Part shown: positions 35,569 to 44,379 of the stretch, one piece after another | Position numbering within the stretch: the first letter of the stretch is position 1 | Layout of the letters: every line of letters starts with the position of its first letter | The notes under the pieces: model-generated | What the model saw: the letters and a program-made list of their open reading frames with translations, nothing else | Database searches by the model: none | Told to the model about the DNA's origin: nothing | Origin: Pseudochelatococcus lubricantis | GTDB lineage: Bacteria; Pseudomonadota; Alphaproteobacteria; Rhizobiales; Beijerinckiaceae | Reading direction: 5' to 3' | Assembly: GCF_011762225.1 (NCBI RefSeq) | Contig: NZ_JAASQI010000007.1 | Coordinates: 186,001-250,000 of the forward strand | DNA length: 64,000 nt | Made by a program: the position numbers and the translations under genes

Positions 35569-35910
35569 ATGAGCAACACGATCATTCCCTTCTCGACGGC
35601 GAGGCTCCGGATCTCGGAGATCGACTTCTGTGGCTGGCTGGGCCAGGCCACGCCCGGCGACTGCCTCGAATACCATCGCGGGTTCCTCGCCCTCGACGGC
35701 ATGCCGATGGCAACCCGGCTTCCGCCCAAGGACCGCACCGAACTCCTGAAGCTCGGGCGGCGCGCGATGTGGGCGGCCGAACAGGGGCTCGCGCATCTCG
35801 TCCAGCGGCGTCACGGACCTGACGACTTCTCCTACCTCGCCGTAGCGCGGCGGAAGCCGAAGTCGTCGCCGGTCTCGCTCTCCGCCCTCCTCGCCGAGGA
35901 GGTCGCGTGA
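35569..35910 (+). CDS. Small phage protein, unknown function
   Basis: A 113-aa protein with ISEIDFCGWLGQATPGDCLEYHRGFLALD and a basic middle (KLGRRAMWAAEQGLAHLVQRR). This type recurs among early genes of alphaproteobacterial prophages. No known catalytic motif. The next gene starts within its stop (4-base overlap), and GAGTAGGAGC lies upstream of its ATG. Confidence 0.75.
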   Translation: MSNTIIPFSTARLRISEIDFCGWLGQATPGDCLEYHRGFLALDGMPMATRLPPKDRTELLKLGRRAMWAAEQGLAHLVQRRHGPDDFSYLAVARRKPKSSPVSLSALLAEEVA

Positions 35911-36389
35911 TGACCGATCCTCACAACAACCTGCCGACGCTCGACGCGCTTCGCACCATGCCGATCGCGGAGATCACGGCCTTGCCGGCAGAGGTTCTCG
36001 CCGTGCTCCAGGACGAAGCTGACGCGGCGCTCAAGAGCGCGAGGTCGCTGAAGGACTGGCTGGACGGCGCCATCGCGCTGAAGTTCGGCGAGCGTGCGCG
36101 TGAAGCCCGCGCGGCTCTGGGCAAGGACACCGGCACGGTCCGCTTCACCGACGGCACGGTCACCATCGTCGCCGATCTGCCGAAGAAGACCGAGTGGGAT
36201 CAGGCCAGGCTCGCCGCTCTCGTCGAGACGATCCGCGCCTCCGGCGACGACCCCAGCCAGTACGTGGAGATCAGCCTCTCGGTCTCCGAGCGCGCCTTTG
36301 GCGCCTGGCCCGACGCGATCCGCCGCACCTTCGAGCCGGCCCGGACGCTCAGGACCGGCAAACCGACCTTCCGACTGCTCCGCGACTGA
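35907..36389 (+). CDS. Phage protein of unknown function
   Basis: A 160-aa protein: an acidic helical N terminus (EITALPAEVLAVLQDEADAALKSARSLKDWL) followed by a strand-rich region (GTVRFTDGTVTIVADLPKKTEWDQ) and SERAFGAWPDAIRRTFEPAR. It resembles small proteins placed just before the phage ATPase/ssDNA-binding genes. Possibly a host-nuclease inhibitor or recombination helper; not determined. Confidence 0.7.
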   Translation: MMTDPHNNLPTLDALRTMPIAEITALPAEVLAVLQDEADAALKSARSLKDWLDGAIALKFGERAREARAALGKDTGTVRFTDGTVTIVADLPKKTEWDQARLAALVETIRASGDDPSQYVEISLSVSERAFGAWPDAIRRTFEPARTLRTGKPTFRLLRD

Positions 36390-36401
36390 AAGGACCACCT
36401 C

Positions 36402-36725
36402 ATGTTCTCGTTCGGCAAATCCACCCCAGATGCGCCCCTGTCGGCGATCAAGGCGCTGCAGAAATCCCACTACAGCCTCGGCTCCTTGCCGGAGACGATC
36501 CGTGTCCCGGCAAGCCCCGGTCACGACGCGGTCGATGCAAGGCCCATCACCGAGGCGACGCTCGACGACATCGCCTTCGCGCTGCGGGGCCTCGAAGCCG
36601 AGTTCAACGCCATCGGCGACCGGATGCATGCGCTCCGGAAGCTCTCGCAGATCGCGCGTGACGCCGGCGGCGTCGGGGCCGATCGCGCGGTCGAAGCCGC
36701 AGCCCGCGCCAAGGCGGAGCGCTGA
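36402..36725 (+). CDS. Small phage protein, unknown function
   Basis: A 107-aa protein, disordered N terminus then two helices (TLDDIAFALRGLEAEFNAIGDRMHALRKLS and GADRAVEAAARAKAER). It sits two bases before the ATPase gene with good coupling. No function can be assigned. Confidence 0.65.
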   Translation: MFSFGKSTPDAPLSAIKALQKSHYSLGSLPETIRVPASPGHDAVDARPITEATLDDIAFALRGLEAEFNAIGDRMHALRKLSQIARDAGGVGADRAVEAAARAKAER

Positions 36726-36727
36726 TC

Positions 36728-37603
36728 ATGGCGCTCCCGATCATCACCGCCGATCAGCGCCTTGCCGAAGCTCGTTGCGTCAAGGGCTGCATCTTCGGCA
36801 AGTCCGGTATCGGCAAGACGAGCCTGCTCTGGACGCTCGATCCGAAGACGACGCTCTTCCTCGACCTCGAGGCGGGAGACCTCGCCATCGAAGGGTGGAC
36901 CGGCGACGCGCTGCGTCCCCGCACCTGGGCCGAGTGCCGCGATCTGGCGGTGTTCATCGGCGGGCCGAACCCGGCGCTGCGCTCCGACCAGGCCTATGGC
37001 GAGGCGCATTTCGCGGCGGTCGCCGAGCGCTTCGGGCCGCCGAGCGTGCTCGATCGCTACGAGACGATCTTCGTCGACTCGATCACCGTCGCCGGCCGGC
37101 TTTGCTTCCAGTGGTGTCGCGGGCAACCCGAGGCGATGTCCGAGAAGACCGGCAAGCCCGACGTGCGCGGCGCCTACGGTCTCCATGGCCGGGAGATGAT
37201 CGGCTGGCTCACCCAGCTGCAGCACGCCCGGGCGAAGAATGTCTGGTTCGTCGGCATCCTCGACGAGCGGCTCGACGACTTCAATCGGCGCGTCTTCTCG
37301 CCCCAGATCGACGGCTCCAAGACCGGCCTCGAATTGCCCGGCATCGTCGATGAGGTCCTGACGATGGCCGAGGTGAAGGCCGAGGACGGCACGAACCGCC
37401 GAGCCTTTATCTGTCAGACCCTGAACACGTTCGGCTTTCCCGCGAAGGACCGCAGCGGCCGTCTTGCCATGGTCGAGGAGCCGCATCTCGGACGCCTGAT
37501 GGCGAAGATCCGCGGGCCCTCGCGACAGCCGCTCGACTTCTCCGGCCGCCTGCCGGCCTCGACCCCGTCCCACGCCGCTTCGAACGACCAGACCAAGGAG
37601 TGA
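36728..37603 (+). CDS. Phage RecA-like ATPase (Sak4-like, AAA domain)
   Basis: A 291-aa P-loop protein: Walker A FGKSGIGKTSLL (23-34), acidic Walker B-like stretch TLFLDLEAGDLAIEG and TIFVDSITVAG, and a strand ending VWFVGILDERLDD. The pattern and the next-door small protein fit Sak4-type single-strand annealing/strand exchange ATPases of phages, which work with a phage ssDNA-binding protein encoded beside them. It likely takes part in phage recombination. Confidence 0.8.
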   Translation: MALPIITADQRLAEARCVKGCIFGKSGIGKTSLLWTLDPKTTLFLDLEAGDLAIEGWTGDALRPRTWAECRDLAVFIGGPNPALRSDQAYGEAHFAAVAERFGPPSVLDRYETIFVDSITVAGRLCFQWCRGQPEAMSEKTGKPDVRGAYGLHGREMIGWLTQLQHARAKNVWFVGILDERLDDFNRRVFSPQIDGSKTGLELPGIVDEVLTMAEVKAEDGTNRRAFICQTLNTFGFPAKDRSGRLAMVEEPHLGRLMAKIRGPSRQPLDFSGRLPASTPSHAASNDQTKE

Positions 37604-37609
37604 TCCATC

Positions 37610-38206
37610 ATGTCCAACTGGAATGATTTCAACGACGCAAGGTCAACCACCAGCGTCATCCCGAAGGGCGCGATCGCCAAGGTTCGCCTCTCGATCCGCC
37701 CCGGCGGCTACGACGATCCGAGCCAGGGGTGGACCGGCGGCTACGCAACGCGCGGCTCCACCGGCGCGGTCTACCTCAACGCCGAGTTCACGGTGCTCGA
37801 AGGCCCGTACGCGCGGCGCAAGATCTTTTCGCTGATCGGGCTTTACAGCCCGAAGGGCCCGGACTGGGGCAATATGGGACGGGCGCTGGTGCGCACGATC
37901 CTCAACTCGGCGCGCGGCATTTCCGACAAGGACGTCTCGCCCCAGGCCCAGTCCGCCCGGCGCATCCGCGGGCTCAGTGATCTCGATGGCATCGAGTTCG
38001 TCGCCAAGATCGATGTCGGCACCGACACCAATGGCGATCCGAAGAACGAGATCAGGACCGCCGTCACGCCCGATCACAAGGAGTACGCCGGGGTCATGGG
38101 GCCGGTGGCGCAGTCCTTCGGTTTCCAGAGCGGCGGCGCTGCGCAGACGGCAGCCCAGCCTGCGGCGACTCCGGCGGCCGGCATGCGTCCCTCTTGGGCG
38201 CAGTGA
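37610..38206 (+). CDS. Probable phage ssDNA-binding-type protein
   Basis: A 198-aa protein: strand-rich core (VIPKGAIAKVRLSIRPGGYDD, GAVYLNAEFTVLEGPYARRKIFSLIGLY, DLDGIEFVAKIDVG...NEIRTAVTP) and an Ala/Pro/Gly-rich disordered C-terminal tail, the layout of single-stranded DNA-binding proteins with OB-type cores. It directly follows the Sak4-like ATPase gene. The assignment is by architecture and context, since no family signature was recognised. Confidence 0.55.
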   Translation: MSNWNDFNDARSTTSVIPKGAIAKVRLSIRPGGYDDPSQGWTGGYATRGSTGAVYLNAEFTVLEGPYARRKIFSLIGLYSPKGPDWGNMGRALVRTILNSARGISDKDVSPQAQSARRIRGLSDLDGIEFVAKIDVGTDTNGDPKNEIRTAVTPDHKEYAGVMGPVAQSFGFQSGGAAQTAAQPAATPAAGMRPSWAQ

Positions 38207-38215
38207 GGCGACGCC

Positions 38216-39898
38216 ATGCTGCTTCGCCCCCGTCAGAAACTCTTCGTGGAGCGCAGCGTCGCGGCGCTGCGCAGCCACGGCAACACGATCGGCGTGGCGC
38301 CCACCGGCGCAGGCAAGACGATCATGCTGTCCGGCGTGGTCGGCGAGATCCTGAAAGAGCGCGACACGAAGGCCTGCGTGCTCGCGCATCGCGACGAGTT
38401 GACGGCGCAGAACCGCGCCAAGTTCGCCCGGGTCAATCCGGGCCTGTCGACCTCCGTGGTCGATGCGGGCGAGAAGTCCTGGCAGGGGCGCGCCACCTTC
38501 GCCATGGCGCCGACGCTCGCGCGCGAAAGCAATCTCGACCAACTCCCGGCGCTCGATCTTCTCGTCATCGACGAAGCGCATCATGCCGCCGCCGACGGCT
38601 ACCGGCGCATCATCGACCGGGTCCAGACGCGCAACCCGAAGGCGCTGATCTATGGCGTGACGGCGACGCCGAACCGTGGCGATCGCAAGGGCCTTCGCCC
38701 GGTTTTCTCGAATGTCGCCGACCAGATCCGGATCGGCGAACTCATCGCCTCCGGCCACCTCGTGCCGCCGCGGACCTTCGTGATCGACGTCGGCGTCCAG
38801 TCCGACCTCGGGCGGGTCCGCAAGACCGCCGAGGATTTCGACATGGCCGAAGTCGCGAAGGTGATGAACCGGACGCCCGTGACGGAAGCCGTTATCCGCC
38901 ATTGGCGCGAAAAGGCAGGTGATCGGCAGACGGTCGTGTTCTGCGCCGATGTCGCCCACGCCACCGCTGTCGCGAACGCCTTCCGTGAAGCCGACGTGCC
39001 GACGGTGCTGGTCACCGGCGAGATGACGGAGGCGAGCCGCAAGGCTGCCCTCGCCGACTTCGCCGAGACCCGAGCGCGCGTTATCGTCAACGTGGCGGTC
39101 CTGACCGAGGGATGGGACCACCCGCCGACCTCTTGCGTCGTGCTGCTGCGCCCGAGTTCGTGGCGCTCGACCATGGTCCAGATGGTCGGTCGCGGCTTGC
39201 GCACGGTGAACCCGCAGGAACACCCGGGCGTCGTCAAGACGGACTGTGTCGTCCTGGATTTCGGCACGTCCACGCTGCTCCACGGCTCGCTGGAGCAGGA
39301 TGTCGATCTCGATGGTCGCGAGGCGACCGGGGAAGCGCCGACCAGGACGTGCCCGTCCTGCGATGCGATCATCCCGCTCTCATCGCGGGATTGCCCGCTC
39401 TGCGGCCATGCCTTCACCTGCGACGACGCCTCGGATGCGCCGCAGCCGCTCGGCGACTTCGTGATGAGCGAGATCGATCTCCTGAAGCGGTCGAGCTTCA
39501 AGTGGTGCGATCTGTTCGGCGACGATGCCGCGCTGGTCGCGACCGGCTTCTCCGCCTGGGCGGGCGTCTTCTTCCTGAACGGGCGCTGGTACGCGGTGGG
39601 CGGCCGGCAGGGCCAACCAACCACGCTCGTCGGCACCGGCGAGCGCATGGTCTGTCTGGCGTCCGCCGATGACTGGCTGAACGAGCACGAGAGCGACGAG
39701 ACCGCGCATAAGACCCGCCGCTGGCTCTCGCAGCCCCCGACCGACAAACAGCTGGCGCTGCTGCCGATGGAGTATGCCCAAGACTTCGGTCTGACCCGCT
39801 ACCAGGCCTCCGCGCTGATCGCCTTCCAGTTCAACAAGGCCGCGATCCGTCGGCTCGTGTTCGGGGCCGATCGCGATGCGCTGGCGAGGGCGGCGTGA
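38216..39898 (+). CDS. Phage SF2 DEAD/DEAH-box helicase with zinc ribbon
   Basis: A 560-aa SF2 helicase: Walker A APTGAGKT (28-35), DEAHH (about 120), GVTATPNRGD, then the second RecA-like domain with VLTEGWDHPPTSCVVLLRP and QMVGRGLRT. A zinc ribbon CPSC...CPLCG follows (about 380-400), and a C-terminal region with WYAVGG and a helical end. Such helicases occur in phage replication modules, near the Cas4-like nuclease and primase. It probably remodels DNA during replication or recombination. Confidence 0.9.
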   Translation: MLLRPRQKLFVERSVAALRSHGNTIGVAPTGAGKTIMLSGVVGEILKERDTKACVLAHRDELTAQNRAKFARVNPGLSTSVVDAGEKSWQGRATFAMAPTLARESNLDQLPALDLLVIDEAHHAAADGYRRIIDRVQTRNPKALIYGVTATPNRGDRKGLRPVFSNVADQIRIGELIASGHLVPPRTFVIDVGVQSDLGRVRKTAEDFDMAEVAKVMNRTPVTEAVIRHWREKAGDRQTVVFCADVAHATAVANAFREADVPTVLVTGEMTEASRKAALADFAETRARVIVNVAVLTEGWDHPPTSCVVLLRPSSWRSTMVQMVGRGLRTVNPQEHPGVVKTDCVVLDFGTSTLLHGSLEQDVDLDGREATGEAPTRTCPSCDAIIPLSSRDCPLCGHAFTCDDASDAPQPLGDFVMSEIDLLKRSSFKWCDLFGDDAALVATGFSAWAGVFFLNGRWYAVGGRQGQPTTLVGTGERMVCLASADDWLNEHESDETAHKTRRWLSQPPTDKQLALLPMEYAQDFGLTRYQASALIAFQFNKAAIRRLVFGADRDALARAA

Positions 39899-39913
39899 TG
39901 ACAGGCGACGCCC

Positions 39914-40318
39914 ATGACACCTTCGCAGCAACCGATGTCGGACCGGGAGCGTCTCTGGCACCCGAAGGGCATCCCCTGCGCCGTCTGCGGGAAACCATCA
40001 CGCGGCTTTGGCTGGCGCGAGCCCTTCCGTACGAGCCGGCCGCGCCCGGAGCGCTGGTTCTGCTCGATCACCTGTCAGGCCTTCTGGTCCTCGTCGGCAC
40101 GGAGGCGTTCCGTGGTTGATCTGACCGAACAGGAACGCGCCGCCATGCGTGCCGCGCTACGGCCCGTCGCCGAGCTCATGGAGGAGATCGGCTGGACGAC
40201 GCCGCTCGCCAGCCTCTCCGAAACGCAGGTGCTGACCCTGATCGAAGCCGCCATCGGCGGATTTCAGGAAGCGATGGCGGCGAGCGCCGCGCAGGCGAGC
40301 ACGGAGATCCCGTTCTGA
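39914..40318 (+). CDS. DUF6511-like zinc-binding small protein
   Basis: A 134-aa protein with an N-terminal treble-clef-like zinc site (CAVCGKPSRGFGW...WFCSITCQAFW; Cys-x2-Cys and Cys-x3-Cys) and a helical C terminus (LTEQERAAMRAALRPVAELMEEIGW). Recognised from its association in related prophages, where it accompanies the helicase and nuclease genes. The start may be 39914 or 39935. It ends exactly with the start of the nuclease gene. Confidence 0.7.
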   Translation: MTPSQQPMSDRERLWHPKGIPCAVCGKPSRGFGWREPFRTSRPRPERWFCSITCQAFWSSSARRRSVVDLTEQERAAMRAALRPVAELMEEIGWTTPLASLSETQVLTLIEAAIGGFQEAMAASAAQASTEIPF

Positions 40319-41076
40319 TGCTCGACTTCAATTCGCGCACGACCTTTGAAGACCACCTGAACCAGCGCATCGATGCGGCGCTCGTGGGCGAACGCGCTGC
40401 CGTCCCTGCGCGCGGCTATCTCGGAGCTTCCCGCCTCGGTGTCGCCTGCGACCGCGCGCTTCAGTTCGAGTTCACGGACACCCCGCGTGATCCTGGCGCG
40501 AGCCTCGTTGGTCGGACGCTCCGGATCTTCGAGATCGGCCATGCTCTCGAAGAGGTCGCCATTCGCTGGCTGCGTGCAAGCGGCCTCGATCTCGTCACAC
40601 GCACGAGGGACGGCGGGCAGATCGGCTTCTCCGTCGCGGGCGGCCGCATCCGTGGTCATGCCGACGGCGTGGTGTTCGGAGCTCCCAACATGCCGGCCCT
40701 TCAGGTTCCGGCGCTGTGGGAATGCAAGACGATGAACGCCAAGGCGTGGCGGGAGACCGTCGCCAAGGGCGTTGTCCTCGCGAAGCCGATCTATGCCGTC
40801 CAGATCGCAATCTATCAGGCCTATCTGGAGCCTGCGCTGCCGGGCGTCTCCGAGCATCCGGCGCTCTTCACCGCCATCAACAAGGATACCGCCGAGCTTC
40901 ACCACGAACTCGTGCCGTTCGACGCCACCAGGGCTCAGGCCGCGAGCGACCGCGCCGTGCGCATCCTGCGCGCCACCGACGCGCATGAACTGCTGCCGCG
41001 CATCGCGCACGACCCGACGCACTTCGAGTGCCGCTTCTGCCCGTGGGCCGAGCGTTGCTGGAGGCTGCCCGGATGA
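40318..41076 (+). CDS. Cas4-like PD-(D/E)xK exonuclease of the phage recombination module
   Basis: A 252-aa nuclease: GHADGV (Asp about 114), WECKT with Glu and Lys (about 138-140), QIAIYQAYL helix, and iron-sulfur-type cysteines near both ends (GVACDRAL early; CRFCPWAERC at the C terminus). The Cys-nuclease-Cys layout is that of Cas4/AddB-type 4Fe-4S nucleases. It would resect DNA ends for phage recombination. It is coupled to the primase gene by an ATGA overlap. Confidence 0.85.
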   Translation: MLDFNSRTTFEDHLNQRIDAALVGERAAVPARGYLGASRLGVACDRALQFEFTDTPRDPGASLVGRTLRIFEIGHALEEVAIRWLRASGLDLVTRTRDGGQIGFSVAGGRIRGHADGVVFGAPNMPALQVPALWECKTMNAKAWRETVAKGVVLAKPIYAVQIAIYQAYLEPALPGVSEHPALFTAINKDTAELHHELVPFDATRAQAASDRAVRILRATDAHELLPRIAHDPTHFECRFCPWAERCWRLPG

Positions 41077-43331
41077 GCGCTGACGCGGACCTCCGATCCA
41101 GCGATGCCCGGTCCGCGGCCGAGCCCATGCTCGCACCGGACCAGGACGCCATCGCGCTCTTCATCGACCGCGTCTTCGGCTATTGCGATGGGCTGATCCC
41201 TGTGCGCGGCCTTGCCGAGAAGGGAAGCTCGGGCCGCCCCCACACCGCCTGGATCGAAGCGGATCGCGACGCCGCCGCGAAAATCCTGACCTCGGCCATC
41301 TGGGCCGCGCGCGAAGGCGCGGCGCTCTATGTCGTGCCCGGAACCGTCGCCGAGACGGGCAAGGCCAAGGCCGAGGACGTCCGGCAGATCCAGACCATCG
41401 TCGTCGATCTCGACTCCGGCGATGTTGAGGCGAAGCTTTCTCACCTCAGGCAGCATCTGCCGCCACCGGTGATCGTGGTCGAAAGCGGCGGCCGCACCGA
41501 GACCGGCGCGCCGAAGTTGCATGTCTGGTGGCGCCTCAATGAGCCCGCCGAGGGCACCGACGTCGATCTCGTCTGCGCGCTGCGCGGTTTGATTGCCGAC
41601 AAGGTCGGCGGCGACCCGCATTTTCGCTCGGCGCATCAGCCGATCCGCGTCGCGGGATCGGTCTACTTCAAGGGCGGAGCCTCGCGCCTTGTCGCCATCC
41701 GCGAGAGCTCAGCGAGCGAAATCGACCTGCGTGAATTCGCCGACGCGGTCGAGGCGATGCCGGCGCTTCCGGGTCTCGCAGCGCCCATCGAGACGCACGC
41801 AACGCCTGACAAGCCGACGCTCGATGACGTTCTGTCCCGTCGCACTCGCGCGGGCGGCGTCGATCCCGTTACCCGCTTCGAAGCGGCCAGCATGGCGATC
41901 GGCCATCATGTCCGGCTCGTTCATGAAGGGCGCGAGACCGAGGACGAGGCCCGGCGCGCGATCCAGGAGTTCAACCAGGCCTGCCTCGATCCGCCCTGGC
42001 CGCCGGAACGCATCGATGCGGAATTCGATCGGCTCTGGCGCCGGCATGTCGCCCGCAACGGACCCGGTCTGACGCTTGGCCACGCACCGGTCGCATCGAT
42101 CCCGGCCTTCACGCTCGGCGCGCTCATCGACGACAAGAGCCCCATGCCGGCCGACATCATCGCGCCGCGCGTGCTCACGCCCGGTGGCATGCTGGTGCTC
42201 GGCGGCGCGCCGAAGGTCGGCAAGAGCGATTTCCTGATCAGCCTGCTCGCCCACATGGCGGCGGGGGCCGCGTTTCTCTGCTTCAAGCCGCCGCGCCCTC
42301 TGCGCGTGTTCTACCTTCAGGCGGAGATCGACTACCACTACCTGCGCGAACGGCTTCAGGGCCTCAGCCTGCCGAAGCCGGTCCTCGCCATTGCGCGCGA
42401 CAATCTCGTCGTGACGCCGAAGCTCCGGCTCATCCTGGACGGGCGTGGCCTTGGCCTGGTCGAAGCCGCGATCCTCGGCGCGTTCGAGAGCGAGCGCCCG
42501 GACATTCTGTGCATCGATCCGATCCGCAATCTGTTCGACGGCGGTCCCGACGGTGGCGGCGAGAACGACAATGACGCGATGCTGTTCTTCCTGCAGGCCC
42601 GGGTGGAGGCGCTGCGCAACGCTGCAGCCCCCGATGCCGGGCTGATCCTCTGTCACCACACCCGCAAGGCGCAGAAGAAGCAGATCGCCGAGGATCCGTT
42701 CCAGGCGCTTGCCGGCGCCAGCGCGCTGCGCGGCTTCTACAGCGCCGGCATCCTCATGCACCGCCCCGACGAGGAGCGCCCCGAGCGCCGCCTCGAGTTC
42801 GAACTGCGCAACGGCCCCGCGATCGATCCCATCCTCATCGACAAGCGGCAAGGCCGCTGGATCATGCTCGATCCGAAATCCGAGCGCCTGGTGCGCAAGG
42901 ACCTTGGCGAGCGGCTCGATGCCGAGCGCGCGCGCAAGCGCGACGTGATCCTCGACATTCTCGATGAGCAGGCGCGCGCCGGACACCTCTACACCGCCCT
43001 GCAATTCGCCGAGGCCTTCGAGAACCAGGCGGGGCTTGGCGGGCGCACGACGATCCGTGAGCGCGTCAGCGTGCTCGCCACCAAGGGTTACGTGAAGTTC
43101 ACCCGCGACGGCGGGCCCTATGGCCTGCCTAACGCCCGCTCGAAGCTCGGCTACCTCGTGATCGAAGGCATGCAGTTCCCGTCGGGCGAGAGCGTCGATG
43201 CGGACACCGGCGAGGTGACCCCCGCCTTCATCCCCGTCCTTCCGACCCACTACAAAGCAGCCCAGACCGGCGCGGTTCTCGACGTCGAAAACCCGTTCGT
43301 CTGGGTCTATCCCGAAGGAGAGACCCCATGA
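41073..43331 (+). CDS. Phage primase-helicase (RepB-like primase plus AAA_25 RepA-like helicase)
   Basis: A 752-aa fusion. The N-terminal third contains an archaeo-eukaryotic-like primase core: IQTIVVDLDSGD (metal Asp), VIVVESGGRTETGAPKLHVWWRL, RSAHQPIRVAGSVYFKGG. A central RepA-like hexameric helicase domain has Walker A GGAPKVGKSDFL and Walker B ILCIDPIRNLF, then ILCHHTRKAQKK. A winged C-terminal segment follows. It both unwinds and primes phage DNA. The start at 41073 overlaps the nuclease stop by four bases. Confidence 0.9.
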   Translation: MSADADLRSSDARSAAEPMLAPDQDAIALFIDRVFGYCDGLIPVRGLAEKGSSGRPHTAWIEADRDAAAKILTSAIWAAREGAALYVVPGTVAETGKAKAEDVRQIQTIVVDLDSGDVEAKLSHLRQHLPPPVIVVESGGRTETGAPKLHVWWRLNEPAEGTDVDLVCALRGLIADKVGGDPHFRSAHQPIRVAGSVYFKGGASRLVAIRESSASEIDLREFADAVEAMPALPGLAAPIETHATPDKPTLDDVLSRRTRAGGVDPVTRFEAASMAIGHHVRLVHEGRETEDEARRAIQEFNQACLDPPWPPERIDAEFDRLWRRHVARNGPGLTLGHAPVASIPAFTLGALIDDKSPMPADIIAPRVLTPGGMLVLGGAPKVGKSDFLISLLAHMAAGAAFLCFKPPRPLRVFYLQAEIDYHYLRERLQGLSLPKPVLAIARDNLVVTPKLRLILDGRGLGLVEAAILGAFESERPDILCIDPIRNLFDGGPDGGGENDNDAMLFFLQARVEALRNAAAPDAGLILCHHTRKAQKKQIAEDPFQALAGASALRGFYSAGILMHRPDEERPERRLEFELRNGPAIDPILIDKRQGRWIMLDPKSERLVRKDLGERLDAERARKRDVILDILDEQARAGHLYTALQFAEAFENQAGLGGRTTIRERVSVLATKGYVKFTRDGGPYGLPNARSKLGYLVIEGMQFPSGESVDADTGEVTPAFIPVLPTHYKAAQTGAVLDVENPFVWVYPEGETP

Positions 43332-43675
43332 TTTCCCCCGGCGAGAAGTTGCCAACGGCGCTGTCCTGGCAACTGGCAACTTCGGCAACTGGCAACTTGC
43401 CGACACGAAAAGTCGTTCCGTTCCAGAGGCTTAGCGAAGCGACGAAGTTGCCGGTCGGCAATCTGGCAACTTCCCTCCGGCAACTTGGCAACTTCAAAAG
43501 ATCGTTCGAATTCAACGGCTTGAGGAAGTTGCCAGATTGCCAGAATTCCTGCTCTCCCTACGGGAGAGACGAGCGAGCGCCCATCAGGCGCGCTCGTCCG
43601 TCGCGACTTGTGTCGTCGGCAGCGGCGTTGGCAACCACCCTCCAGCCTGTCTCCGTCGCACCGCTCGATCCGACC
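43332..43675. repeat. Cluster of GGCAACTT octamers behind the primase gene (candidate replication origin)
   Basis: Eight exact copies of GGCAACTT or its complement AAGTTGCC lie in 188 bp: plus orientation at 43375, 43391, 43465, 43479 and 43487; minus orientation at 43346, 43445 and 43526. Near copies (GGCAACTG) are at 43368 and 43384. The frame is open across here (start 43328), so it could also encode a repetitive N-terminal extension of the RuvC-like protein, but the region is poor in other features. Iteron-like arrays are common at phage and plasmid origins next to replication genes. Confidence 0.6.
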
Positions 43676-44179
43676 ATGGTGCACCTTGGCACCGATCCCC
43701 TGCGACCGGGACAGGGCCCACTCCTCGCCCTTGATCTCGGCACGACCACCGGCTGGGCGCTGCGGCTCGCGACCGGTCAGATCCTGCATGGCTCGGTCTC
43801 GTTCCGGCCGAGCCGCTTCGATGGCGGCGGCATGCGCTTCGTCCGCTTCTCCGCCTGGCTCGCCACCCTGATCACCGACGCAGGTGGTCTCGAAGCGATC
43901 TACTTCGAAGAGGTCCGCCGCCACCTCGGTGTCGACGCAGCTCACCTCTATGGCGGCTTCCTCGCCACGCTGACCGCGTGGTGCGAGCATCGAGCCATCG
44001 CCTATCAGGGCGTGCCCGTCGGCACCATCAAGCGCCATGCGACGGCCAAGGGCAATGCGGGCAAGGACGCCGTCATCGCCGCCGTCACTGCGCGCGGCTT
44101 CAACCCGAAGGACGACAACGAAGCCGACGCCATCGCGCTGCTCCTCTGGGCCATCGAGACCAAAGGAGGCGTGCGATGA
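43676..44179 (+). CDS. Phage RuvC-like Holliday-junction resolvase
   Basis: A 167-aa RNase H-fold nuclease: LLALDLGTTTGWAL (first Asp), AIYFEEVRRHLG (Glu), VGTIKRHATAKGNAGKDAV and the final DDNEADAIALL (two Asp), the RuvC acidic tetrad. It would resolve phage recombination intermediates before packaging. An upstream in-frame ATG at 43328 overlaps the primase stop, as elsewhere in this operon, and would add 116 residues over the octamer cluster; the family start is at 43676. Confidence 0.85.
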   Translation: MVHLGTDPLRPGQGPLLALDLGTTTGWALRLATGQILHGSVSFRPSRFDGGGMRFVRFSAWLATLITDAGGLEAIYFEEVRRHLGVDAAHLYGGFLATLTAWCEHRAIAYQGVPVGTIKRHATAKGNAGKDAVIAAVTARGFNPKDDNEADAIALLLWAIETKGGVR

Positions 44180-44379
44180 GATGGGCGCCACCCGGCTTCG
44201 GCGGCAAACGGCGATCGCCGGAAGAGATCAAGCGCGAAGGCTGGCGCGAGCAGAAGGTCCTCGTGGTCAGCGAGACCGATCCGCGCCTGACCTGGCCCGA
44301 GCGTGAGCTCGTGCGGCAACTCGGAGACAAGCTCTACGGATACAGAAAGGAGGCGCGGCATGGACGTCTGGACCCGTGA
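44176..44379 (+). CDS. Small basic phage protein
   Basis: A 67-aa protein (MRWAPPGFGGKRRSPEEIKREGWREQKV...) whose ATG overlaps the RuvC-like stop by four bases and whose end overlaps the next gene by 20 bases. Basic, helical, no known domain. Confidence 0.65.
   Translation: MRWAPPGFGGKRRSPEEIKREGWREQKVLVVSETDPRLTWPERELVRQLGDKLYGYRKEARHGRLDP

Noticed and set aside
43346-43533. CRISPR array
   Set aside because: The repeated unit is only 8 bp, in both orientations, with irregular spacing; no cas genes are present (the Cas4-like nuclease belongs to the phage recombination module).
43328-43675. Start at 43328 for the RuvC-like gene
   Set aside because: The added 116 residues are low in family similarity and cover the octamer cluster. 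It is kept as an alternative because the ATGA overlap is typical of this operon, but the RuvC core starts at 43676.
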